Part shown: piece after piece, positions 1 through 8,664 of the stretch
Numbering within the stretch: the stretch's first letter is position 1
Layout: the number at the start of each line of letters is the position of its first letter
Origin: an uncultured Aquimarina sp.
GTDB taxonomy: Bacteria > Bacteroidota > Bacteroidia > Flavobacteriales > Flavobacteriaceae
Direction: 5' to 3'
NCBI GenBank assembly: GCA_947497175.1
Contig: CANMFM010000008.1
Coordinates: 62,001-126,000 of the forward strand
DNA length: 64,000 bases
The notes under the pieces: generated by a model
Database searches by the model: none
What the model saw: only the letters and a program-made list of their open reading frames with translations
What the model was told of the DNA's origin: nothing
Position numbers and translations under genes: made by a program

Positions 1-2303
1 GAACATGGACCAATCAATTTCCACACGTTTTCTCTATTGGTTACCGGGTCATTATTTTGTGTCCACCATTTTGCTTCATATTCATTTCCTTGATACGATA
101 CTCTATCTCCTCCCGTATATACTTGTCCATCAACATACGCCGGTGCAGTACAAGAACCACCACTTCCTGTTACTGTAATAGAAACAGATGCCGAAGCTTC
201 CCCGTTTTCATTATCAGTCGCTTTTACTATTATTGAATGGCTTCCTGCCGAAGCATTACTCCAATCATAGCTATATGGTGCACTTGTGTCTTGTCCCAGA
301 AAGGTATCGCCATCATAAAATTCTACTTTACTAATTGTACCATCGGGATCTGAGGCATTTGCCGTAATATTGATTGTAGTACCTGTTGTAAAAGAAGCTC
401 CGTTATCCGGAGAAGTTATAGACACTGTAGGCAATTCATTATTTCCTATACCCGTAACCGATATCGAAATTGATGAAGTCGAACTTGCGCCTTCATTATC
501 GTATGCTTTGGCTATAATTGAATAACTTCCTGCTGATACGTTATTCCAAGTATATGAGTAAGGTGCTGTCGTGTCTTGCCCTAATAAAGTAGCTCCATTA
601 TAAAATTCAACACGAGTTATATTGCCGTTACTATCACTGGCATTTGTTGTAATATTGATAGTATCTCCGGCATTAAAAGTTGCTCCTTGAGATGGCGAAG
701 TAATTGAAACTGTTGGTGCTGGATTTCCTGTACTTCCGGCTGCAAAGACTTCATTCATTTTATTGATTAAAGGAGATTTTACATTGGACCACCTTTTTAG
801 TTTTGTACCAAAGGATTGTGCCGAACCACTAAATTCTAAATCTCCAAACACTGTCCATACGATAGTTCCTGCCAGGTTATTATCATTTATAAATTGAGCT
901 TTGATTGCTATTGATTCTTCATCATCATAACTTAAAAAGAAATTTCCTTTTACCATATATGGAACTTTGGCTTGATCATCCCACTTTCTGGTCCAGCCAC
1001 TACCTGCTCCTGTTTTTTGCTTAATAAAAAAGTGATTTGGCGTACCGTCATACACTTCTAAAGGCCAATTTGTATAATCGGCGGCTGTACTTACCGGGCC
1101 ATCAGGCTGTATCGTAACATTTCGTTTAACCGTGGGGGTATTTAAGTCTGCAGTCCCGTCGGTAACGACACCTCTACCATAAAACGGAGCTCCAAAATTT
1201 ATTTTATATGATGGCACACCCATTGCTTTCATTTTATCTAATAGGGTTTGCCAGTTAAAATCTGGTGCTTCAGCTCCATCATAAGGATATACTGGTGCAT
1301 TATGTCCTGCGATGTTTGACCAACCTCCATTAAAATCATAGGTCATCATATTAAAATAATCCATCGTATTAGACAGCTTTGACCAATTGAATCCCTGTAT
1401 TTTTTTATAATCTGCAGCCATAGCCGCAGTGATTAGTTTATCTGGGCCTATGGCATCTCTAATTTCTTGTACTAAATTTTCGAAGTTAGCATAATCCGCA
1501 TTCGTTCCTGTAAAATTCATCCCAGGAAAAGGCCCAGGGTACTCCCAATCCAGATCGATACCATCGAACCCCATCTCAATAAGAGTTTTACAATCTTCAA
1601 TAAAGCGTGCTCTTTTAACGGGATCGGCAGCCATTTCAGGAAAATGTTTACACATACTCCATCCCCCTAAAGAAGCCATTATCTTCACTCCATTTCGGTG
1701 AGCCAGTTCAATTACACCCGGCGCACCGCCTTCTTTAGGCAAAGGAAGCGGAGCATTACCAGATCCGCTATTATTACTTATTCTCCATTTAGGATGTGAC
1801 CATTGATCACCATTAATGATATAGCCAAAGGCTTCGGCTCGTGCTTTTGTAACTGGACTTATATAGCTAAAAGCTTCAATTTCTCCAAGCAGCAAATGTA
1901 AATCCCAGCTATCATAAACGTTTCCATGAATAAGCTCGTCTGGTTGCTGTACTGCTCCCGACTGATAAATATTTTTATTTCTATGATCTCCACTATGAAG
2001 TGATCCATCTACTGCAACTCCAAAAAAAGAATAATTTAAAATGGTATACTTCGAGTAGTCAATATTTAAATGATTTAAAGCTCCTTGTGCTGGTACGCCA
2101 GCATTTGCTGCCTTCCAGGCATCCCAATTGGTAATGTAGCCAATAACTTGCTTATTGTGATTAGAAGTAGTCGCACTCCCTCCTGTATTTACCTGGGCGT
2201 TGCTTATTGCTATGCCAAATAAGGTAAATACCAGAAAAAATAAGGTAACCAGCATTGATGTACTGTCAAGCCACCTTTCAAAAGTAAATTTTGGGTGTTT
2301 CAT
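1..2303 (-). CDS. GH18 chitinase with two Ig-like domains and C-terminal CBM5/12 (3' end outside window)
   Basis: Secreted endo-acting chitinase that would cut chitin outside the cell. Reading down from ATG at 2303-2301, a hydrophobic signal segment (about residues 16-36) ends near SNAQ. The GH18 barrel follows, with chitin-binding-type KIMASLGGWSMC and the catalytic DGIDLDWEYP motif; the acid is E254. Two similar Ig-like domains (around residues 525-615 and 620-710) come next, each with the pattern VEFY-G-T-LGQDT-APYSY. A CBM5/12 module with KWWT ends in WKLIGPC, so probably only a few codons are missing at the window edge. No type IX C-terminal sorting domain is seen in the visible part. 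It is divergent from the LytS kinase at 2587, and a LytTR-like repeat pair lies between them. Confidence 0.93.
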   Translation of the reverse strand, partial: MKHPKFTFERWLDSTSMLVTLFFLVFTLFGIAISNAQVNTGGSATTSNHNKQVIGYITNWDAWKAANAGVPAQGALNHLNIDYSKYTILNYSFFGVAVDGSLHSGDHRNKNIYQSGAVQQPDELIHGNVYDSWDLHLLLGEIEAFSYISPVTKARAEAFGYIINGDQWSHPKWRISNNSGSGNAPLPLPKEGGAPGVIELAHRNGVKIMASLGGWSMCKHFPEMAADPVKRARFIEDCKTLIEMGFDGIDLDWEYPGPFPGMNFTGTNADYANFENLVQEIRDAIGPDKLITAAMAADYKKIQGFNWSKLSNTMDYFNMMTYDFNGGWSNIAGHNAPVYPYDGAEAPDFNWQTLLDKMKAMGVPSYKINFGAPFYGRGVVTDGTADLNTPTVKRNVTIQPDGPVSTAADYTNWPLEVYDGTPNHFFIKQKTGAGSGWTRKWDDQAKVPYMVKGNFFLSYDDEESIAIKAQFINDNNLAGTIVWTVFGDLEFSGSAQSFGTKLKRWSNVKSPLINKMNEVFAAGSTGNPAPTVSITSPSQGATFNAGDTINITTNASDSNGNITRVEFYNGATLLGQDTTAPYSYTWNNVSAGSYSIIAKAYDNEGASSTSSISISVTGIGNNELPTVSITSPDNGASFTTGTTINITANASDPDGTISKVEFYDGDTFLGQDTSAPYSYDWSNASAGSHSIIVKATDNENGEASASVSITVTGSGGSCTAPAYVDGQVYTGGDRVSYQGNEYEAKWWTQNNDPVTNRENVWKLIGPC

Positions 2304-2420
2304 AATAGTTTGTGTTAAGTTTTAAAAAGAATCTATTTGTATAAATCGGAAAAGAGAATATGCTACTTTTCGCTTCATTTTGAAAAGTATAAAGAAGTGT
2401 TAAGTTCAGAAAACTAATTA

Positions 2421-2450
2421 GCTGAATGACTCGAAAATGTAGCTGTTTAG
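2421..2450 (+). promoter_or_regulatory. Candidate LytTR operator, site A
   Basis: Two direct repeats, GCTGAATGA (2421) and GCTGTTTAG (2442), have starts exactly 21 bp apart. The longer context TAGCTG also repeats at 2419 and 2440. The right half continues as GCTGTTTAGAGTATAA, matching site B (12950) in 15 of 16 bases. LytTR regulators typically bind two 9-bp direct repeats with 12 bp between them. The site lies between chitinase (minus) and the LytS kinase (plus). Assignment to a LytTR regulator is inference. Confidence 0.55.
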
Positions 2451-2586
2451 AGTATAATATATAATAAGGTGATATGTATTTCTTTTTTGTGCTTAATGCC
2501 AGAAAGACTGTTGTTTAGCTAAAAAACAGAAAGGTTTAACAAAAAAGAGGTACTTTCATTGCTGAAATCTAACCTTTTTAACACTT

Positions 2587-3624
2587 TTGATTATCAAAAT
2601 TCATAAAAGCATACTACGTCACAGCTTATTTTGGGGTGTTTACTTTACTTTAAATACGCTTAGATGGGGTAGTTACTTTGATGATTATCTGTATTCTTTT
2701 CAATCAAATCTCGTAGAATTTTTTGTCCATATTGTTCTGGTATATTTCAACCTTTATTTTTTATTGCCTCGATTGATACCTAACAAATATTTAGAATATA
2801 TAAGCATACTTTTAATATCCATCTTGACAATGACATTAGTAAGAATTATGTTTACTTACGAATTTGTCACTACCAATGTTTTTCCCGAATCTCAACAATC
2901 CAAAGGCTCGATCTTTGATCTCAATTATATTGTTGCAGCATTTATTGGAGAGATATATGTGATTGGCTTTACCACTGCTATCAAAATCACTATTGATTAT
3001 GTTAAAAATTTGCGTAAAACTGAAGAGTTAGAAAAACAAGGGTTGAAAAATGAGCTTTCTTTACTCAAATCTCAGCTTCAGCCCCATTTTTTTTTCAATA
3101 CCCTTAATAATTTATATTCTCTCACCTTAGAAAAATCAGATCAGGCTCCAGAAACTGTGGTTAAGCTATCAGAATTTATGAGTTATGTTATTTATCAAGG
3201 AAATAAAAAGAAAGTTTCCTTAACAAATGAAATTAAATATATTCAAAACTATATAGACCTGGAGTGTTTACGATACGGCGATCGAGTTAACGTTGAATTC
3301 TCTATATCCGGAACTATTCTGGGGCATACTATTCCGCCTCTTTTATTATTACAATTTATCGAAAACGCTTTCAAACATGGCACAGACCACGAGTTGGGAG
3401 CAGTTACAATATCTATAGAAATTGTGGTGAAAGATTCTTGGTTACATTTTAAAACAAAGAACAGAAAAAAGAATACTTATTCTGACAAAGTAAAGCATGA
3501 AGGAATTGGGTTAAAAAATACACGGAGAAGATTAAGCTTATTATTTGAAAACCAATATGATTTAATACTAAACGATACTACGACAAATTATACCGTTGAT
3601 TTAAAAATACCTCTTGTATCATAG
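2587..3624 (+). CDS. LytS-type membrane sensor histidine kinase
   Basis: Inner-membrane kinase of the His_kinase (PF06580) family, 345 aa, expected to phosphorylate a LytTR regulator. About four hydrophobic segments fill residues 10-140. The phosphoacceptor motif is QLQPHFFFNTLNNLYSL with H167, followed by N-box FIENAFKHG and G-box GIGLKNTRRRL. The start is TTG: an in-frame stop lies at 2563-2565, no ATG lies between it and 2587, and the next Met is near residue 82. The N-terminus also aligns with the paralogue at 23466 (RWGSYF-DY-YS). Its likely partner, the LytTR protein at 7921, is separated from it by the hybrid regulator, unlike the second pair. Confidence 0.9.
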   Translation: MIIKIHKSILRHSLFWGVYFTLNTLRWGSYFDDYLYSFQSNLVEFFVHIVLVYFNLYFLLPRLIPNKYLEYISILLISILTMTLVRIMFTYEFVTTNVFPESQQSKGSIFDLNYIVAAFIGEIYVIGFTTAIKITIDYVKNLRKTEELEKQGLKNELSLLKSQLQPHFFFNTLNNLYSLTLEKSDQAPETVVKLSEFMSYVIYQGNKKKVSLTNEIKYIQNYIDLECLRYGDRVNVEFSISGTILGHTIPPLLLLQFIENAFKHGTDHELGAVTISIEIVVKDSWLHFKTKNRKKNTYSDKVKHEGIGLKNTRRRLSLLFENQYDLILNDTTTNYTVDLKIPLVS

Positions 3625-3680
3625 AGAGTATGTTGTTTTTTACACTGATTTCGTTACTAAATATTTTTCTTTGGTGTACG

Positions 3681-3688
3681 TAAATTTG
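3681..3688 (+). promoter_or_regulatory. Candidate -7 promoter element of the hybrid regulator gene
   Basis: TAAATTTG is an exact match to the Bacteroidota -7 consensus TAnnTTTG and lies 55 bp before the ATG at 3736. No TTG at the usual 17-21 bp spacing was found, so only half the promoter is supported. Confidence 0.35.
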
Positions 3689-3735
3689 TTGATTATCGTT
3701 TTATTAAAACTTACTAATACATTCGTCTATAAAAT

Positions 3736-6700
3736 ATGCTAAACGCAAAGGTATTCATATCGACTTTATTATTTTTTGCATGCTTTCAGACCAGCAGATC
3801 ACAAGAAAATGAAATAAATTACATTACTACTCATTTTGGAAGCAGACAAGGATTATCAAATAATTATGTAACTACTATAGTTAGTGATCAACAAAATACA
3901 AAGTGGATTGGCACTGAAAACGCCATTACCAAATACAACGGTTACGAATTTGATTATATAAGAATCTCTAAAAAATATCCAGAACTTAAAAATGAAAATA
4001 TTGAAACCCTTTTTGTGGACAGTAGTAATAGACTTTGGATTGGGACTAAAGGAGGAGGCGTTTCTGTTTTAGATATTGAAAAAAATACGATTAAAAACTT
4101 CAACCACCTTATCGATCCTAATAACAAAAGTGATCAGCGAGTACTTAGTATTGCCGAGGATACTCAAGAAAATATCTGGATTGGAACCTGGGGCAATGGT
4201 ATTTTTGTAATTAATACTACAACAAATACACTCGTACGTCATTTTAGTACAACCTGCCTGGTGTACACGATTCTAAAAGATACCTATGGACATATGTGGT
4301 TTGGTAATTACAATATCTTAACAAGATTTAACCCTTTAACTAATACGATTACCGAGTTTCCTATCGAAAGTGAGATTACAGATTTAATCAATGATACCTA
4401 TAGGAATAAGATTTGGGTGGGTACCGCTGGGAATACAAATACAAATATTTATGGTTTTAATCACAACAACCAAAAAATAGATAGTATCAAAACAGGAATA
4501 GAAACAAATTTTGCCAGATACCTGGCCATAGATCAGGAGAATAAATTATGGATAGGAACCTGGAGTAATGGATTGTATATAAGCGATCCTAACCTTAAAA
4601 AGTTTACCAAACTGAATCTGCAAAATATAGATATACGAAAAGAGAATATTAACTATGAAACTATTCTGGATATTCATATCGATAAAAATAATATTATCTG
4701 GTTGTCTTTGGCATTTGGTGGAGGCGTTATACAGATAATCCCTAAAAGAGGATTTAAAAATGCATACAAAGAGATTAATAACACGATGATTCGAAAAGAT
4801 TGCAATATTCAATCTCTATATAAAAATTCAGAAAAATTATGGGTAGGAACTCTAGAAAGTGGATTGTTTGTTGGCGATGATTTTTCTAGTTTAGAAATGA
4901 TAGAGTCCAAAGATCATAAAAAAGCTATTTATCGATACAAGGATAAATTATTTGTTGGTTTTGAAGAAGGATATATTATTTATGATGCTACAACCCAAAA
5001 AGAACTATTTAGATACCCGGCCATAGAGCGGGTGACTTCATTTTTAATAGATAAAAAAGAACGCTTATGGATTGGAACCGAGCATGATGGTATTGCAATG
5101 GTGGCTTTAAAAGATAGTAAAAGATCTGATCAATACACTTATTTTCATGATGGCGGGACAGGAAATTTTAAGCTTAATAATACAGATGTTATTACCGAAA
5201 TAAAATCTGATGATGAAAATAATATTTGGGTGGGTACACAAAATGGATTTCATCTATTTGAAGAAAAAACACAATCCTTTTTACATCATACATCGCTATT
5301 TGATGAAAAATTACCCAGTACTATTGTGAATAGTATTCACTTTAATGATGGTATTATATGGATAGGAACTGCAAACGGATTATTGAAATTAAAGTTTGTA
5401 GAAAATCAATTAATTTTGAATAAGATATATACTACAACGGACGGACTTAACAATAACTTTATTAATGCAATAACAAGTGACAATGACGGCAACTTGTGGT
5501 TAAGTACAACTACTGAAATAGTTAAATTTATAAGAGCACAGAATGTTTTTATTAATTATGGAGAAGCAGATGGGGTAAAAACATCTTCCTTTAATCAAAA
5601 ATGTGTTTTTAATGATCAGGGAAATCAAATATTCTTTGGAGGTATTGATAATGTTACCTATTTCAATCCAAAAGAAATTACCACCACCCAAATCAAACCA
5701 GAAGTTATCATTTCAAAAGTCATAATAGATAATCAACATGTCACTCCCGGATCTAGTATAAACGATAGAGTCATCTTGCATCAAAACATAAACTCTGTAG
5801 ATCAAGTTGTACTAACGCATCAAGAAAAATCAATTTTGATAAGTTTTGGTTTAAATGATTATTTAGGAGAACTTAATTCGAATTACAAATACCGATTAGA
5901 AGGATTTCAAGAAGATTGGATTGATTTGAAAAGTAGAAATCAAATAAATTTCACAGGATTACCAAGTGGTAAATATAGGTTACACATTATTGGATCCAGA
6001 GATAATCGGACATGGAGCGCCGCAAAAACTCTAAAATTAGTAATAAAACCTTCTCCATTTCTAAGCGGTTGGGCATATGCAGCCTATGCATCATTATTCT
6101 TGTGCCTTACAGGCTTACTTTACATGATAAAGGTTAGACAAGACCAATTAAAACATACGCTTAAAATAGCTAAAATAGAGAAAGAAAAAGAGACGAAGCT
6201 TACTGAAGCCAAACTTAGATTTTTTACTAATATTTCTCATGAGTTCAGAACCCCCCTTACACTTATCGTAAGCCCTTTGACAGAATTGTTAGACAATAAA
6301 AATTTACCAGAATCTGTCGTAGAAAAATTAATTATAGTTCAAAAAAACGCAGATCGATTATTAAACTTAGTAACTCAATTGCTCGATTTTAGAAGAGTAG
6401 ATCATGACCTCTTTACCCTAAATACCCGTACCGATAATTTTGCCGACTTCGCATACGAGGTATTTCTTTATTTCAAAGAGCTTGCTGTATCACAGAGGAT
6501 CGCTTACACTTTTCATTCAGATGATGAAGATATTTCTTTTCCTTTTGATAAAAATAATATGGAAATCGTATTGTGTAATATTCTTTTTAATGCCTTTAAA
6601 AATACTACTGAAGGTGATCATATTTCACTAACTGTAACCAAGGATGAAGGGTGTTGTATGATTACCATAAAAGATTCTGGAAAAGGTATTGAAAAAAAAG

Positions 6701-7767
6701 AGTTAGACAAAATATTCGATCGCTTCTATCAAATAAAAGCCAGCGAATCTGCAAAAATTATTGGTAGCGGAATTGGACTAGCTTTTTCTAAAAAAATTGT
6801 GGAGCTTCATCAGGGAACTATAACCGTTAACAGTGTTCCTAAAACCGGATCAGAATTTATAGTAACAATGACTTTATCACCAGCATATTCTGAAAGGATA
6901 ACTCAAAACGATAACATTATACTAAAACCAGAACCGGGAAATAAACGTTATGATCTAGAAAAAAATGATAATATTCCTGAAAAAACTGATGCTACAAAAA
7001 GCTCTATTCTTATCATTGATGATAATGAAGATATTAGAAAATATTTGCGTAGTCTACTATCGGATACTTATAAAATTGACGAAGCTAAAAATGGTAGTAT
7101 TGGATTTGAGAAAGCCATTACACTTCATCCTGATGTAATTATTTGCGATGTGATGATGCCAGTTAAAGATGGACTATCGGTATGCAATGATCTCAAAAAA
7201 CAGATTGCAACTTCGCACATTCCTATTATTTTATTAACAGCACGAAGCTCAGCCTTTTTTGAACTTGAAGGGCTTGAAACCGGAGCCGATGATTACATTA
7301 CTAAACCATTTAATCCCACCATTATAAAAGCTAAGATAGCTTCAATATTATCCAACAGAAAAAAGCTAAAAGTATATCTGCAAAATAAAGTAAGATTTGA
7401 ACCTAATGATGAAGACATGCAATATTATGATGAAGAGGAAAGATTCATACAACAAGCTATCGAACTCATTGAGGATAATTTGCAAAATAACGAGTTTGGT
7501 ATAGAACATCTAGTTGATAAATTACACATGAGTCAATCCTCTTTATATAGAAAGATAAAATCATTAACAGGTCTGTCACTTACTGCATTTATACGTTCTG
7601 TGCGATTAAAAGCAGCAGGGAAAATAATCCTCACCAGTAATGCAAAACTTAGTCATGTGGCCTATGAGGTAGGTTTTAATGATTATAACTATTTTAAAAA
7701 ATCATTTAAAAACCATTTTGATTGCCTTCCTTCAGAATACAGAAACAAAAAGAAGTTAACTAATTAA
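3736..7767 (+). CDS. Hybrid two-component system sensor/regulator (HTCS)
   Basis: Single-chain sensor, kinase, receiver and DNA-binding protein (1343 aa) that typically senses a glycan fragment in the periplasm and activates its utilisation genes. A signal peptide (about 1-22) is followed by two seven-blade-type Reg_prop propellers with repeated IWIGT/LWIGT strands (about 25-640) and a Y_Y_Y domain (about 690-765). A membrane helix is near 775-797. HisKA has H835 in ISHEFRTPLTL; HATPase has DSGKGIEKKELDKIFDRF and GSGIGLAFSKK. The receiver has ILIIDDNEDIRKYL, phospho-Asp D1138 in ICDVMMP and the KPF lysine. An AraC-type HTH ends the protein. It sits between a LytS kinase and a LytTR regulator in a chitin locus, so a chitin oligosaccharide is the likely signal (inference). 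Confidence 0.95.
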   Translation: MLNAKVFISTLLFFACFQTSRSQENEINYITTHFGSRQGLSNNYVTTIVSDQQNTKWIGTENAITKYNGYEFDYIRISKKYPELKNENIETLFVDSSNRLWIGTKGGGVSVLDIEKNTIKNFNHLIDPNNKSDQRVLSIAEDTQENIWIGTWGNGIFVINTTTNTLVRHFSTTCLVYTILKDTYGHMWFGNYNILTRFNPLTNTITEFPIESEITDLINDTYRNKIWVGTAGNTNTNIYGFNHNNQKIDSIKTGIETNFARYLAIDQENKLWIGTWSNGLYISDPNLKKFTKLNLQNIDIRKENINYETILDIHIDKNNIIWLSLAFGGGVIQIIPKRGFKNAYKEINNTMIRKDCNIQSLYKNSEKLWVGTLESGLFVGDDFSSLEMIESKDHKKAIYRYKDKLFVGFEEGYIIYDATTQKELFRYPAIERVTSFLIDKKERLWIGTEHDGIAMVALKDSKRSDQYTYFHDGGTGNFKLNNTDVITEIKSDDENNIWVGTQNGFHLFEEKTQSFLHHTSLFDEKLPSTIVNSIHFNDGIIWIGTANGLLKLKFVENQLILNKIYTTTDGLNNNFINAITSDNDGNLWLSTTTEIVKFIRAQNVFINYGEADGVKTSSFNQKCVFNDQGNQIFFGGIDNVTYFNPKEITTTQIKPEVIISKVIIDNQHVTPGSSINDRVILHQNINSVDQVVLTHQEKSILISFGLNDYLGELNSNYKYRLEGFQEDWIDLKSRNQINFTGLPSGKYRLHIIGSRDNRTWSAAKTLKLVIKPSPFLSGWAYAAYASLFLCLTGLLYMIKVRQDQLKHTLKIAKIEKEKETKLTEAKLRFFTNISHEFRTPLTLIVSPLTELLDNKNLPESVVEKLIIVQKNADRLLNLVTQLLDFRRVDHDLFTLNTRTDNFADFAYEVFLYFKELAVSQRIAYTFHSDDEDISFPFDKNNMEIVLCNILFNAFKNTTEGDHISLTVTKDEGCCMITIKDSGKGIEKKELDKIFDRFYQIKASESAKIIGSGIGLAFSKKIVELHQGTITVNSVPKTGSEFIVTMTLSPAYSERITQNDNIILKPEPGNKRYDLEKNDNIPEKTDATKSSILIIDDNEDIRKYLRSLLSDTYKIDEAKNGSIGFEKAITLHPDVIICDVMMPVKDGLSVCNDLKKQIATSHIPIILLTARSSAFFELEGLETGADDYITKPFNPTIIKAKIASILSNRKKLKVYLQNKVRFEPNDEDMQYYDEEERFIQQAIELIEDNLQNNEFGIEHLVDKLHMSQSSLYRKIKSLTGLSLTAFIRSVRLKAAGKIILTSNAKLSHVAYEVGFNDYNYFKKSFKNHFDCLPSEYRNKKKLTN

Positions 7768-7920
7768 AAATCAGTATCTTAAATTCAATTACAATATATC
7801 TAGAAAACCTTGCATGCACTATTTGCCCTGTGTTTTGAACGATTTGACATACGTATATTATCATCAAAAGAATACTTTAGTTTCAACTTAACGTATACAA
7901 ACTTAAAACCCCACCTTAGC

Positions 7921-8655
7921 ATGAAAATAAAATGCTTAATTCTTGATGACGAACCATTAGCTATAAAAATTATTCAAAAACATTTAGAAAGTTTTAAAAA
8001 TTTTGAAGTTGTACATACCTGTACTAATCCCGTCGAGGCTTTTAATCTATTATCCATAGAAACTGTGGATTTAATTTTTTTGGATATTAATATGCCAAGG
8101 TTAAATGGCATAGAGTTTATTCAAAATCTTGATAGTCCTCCTTTTATAATTATAACTACAGCTTACAGAGAGTATGCTGTAGAGAGTTTCGAATTAGATG
8201 TAGTTGATTATTTGGTTAAGCCCATATCACTTACAAGATTTATGAAAGCCTTAAATAAGGTTTCAAAATTAGTTCATTTACAAACAAATTCTTTACAGTA
8301 TAATACTGATCGAACTCTTGATCATCTCAAAAAACAAAATCACTTTTTTGTAAAAGTCAACAAAAAAATGGTCAAAATTTATTTTGATGATATCCAATAT
8401 ATCGAGAGTTTAAAGGATTATGTTTCTATTAAAACTCCAGATAAAGACTACATTACTCATTATAACCTTTCGGCAATTACCAAATTAGTTCCAAAACAAA
8501 AATTTATGAGAGTTCACAGATCCTTTACCATTGCTTTAAATAAAGTTACTGCAATTGAAGGAAATTGTATACAGATTCATGATAAAATGGTTCCTATAGG
8601 TCGTAATTATGTTAAAGAAGTAAAAGGCAAAATTCTAAGTGGGTTTGCCGTATAA
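7921..8655 (+). CDS. LytTR-family response regulator
   Basis: 244-aa regulator with an N-terminal receiver (LILDDEPLAIKII, phospho-Asp D55 in FLDINMP, and the LVKP lysine) and a C-terminal LytTR DNA-binding domain (FVKVNKKMVKI, YIESLKDYV, FMRVHRSFTI, IPIGRNYVK-type ending). The reading frame stays open upstream to a TTG at 7810. The ATG at 7921 is preferred because it begins directly at the receiver (MKIKCLILDDEP), matching the paralogue at 24512. The LytS kinase at 2587 is its probable partner, with the hybrid regulator gene between them. It converges on the GH20 gene with only 9 bp between the stop codons. Confidence 0.93.
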   Translation: MKIKCLILDDEPLAIKIIQKHLESFKNFEVVHTCTNPVEAFNLLSIETVDLIFLDINMPRLNGIEFIQNLDSPPFIIITTAYREYAVESFELDVVDYLVKPISLTRFMKALNKVSKLVHLQTNSLQYNTDRTLDHLKKQNHFFVKVNKKMVKIYFDDIQYIESLKDYVSIKTPDKDYITHYNLSAITKLVPKQKFMRVHRSFTIALNKVTAIEGNCIQIHDKMVPIGRNYVKEVKGKILSGFAV

Positions 8656-8664
8656 TATGATATA

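Noticed and set aside
7810-7920. 37-codon N-terminal extension of the first LytTR regulator from a TTG
   Set aside because: The paralogue starts directly at the receiver domain and the ATG at 7921 gives the same start; the extension has no domain character.
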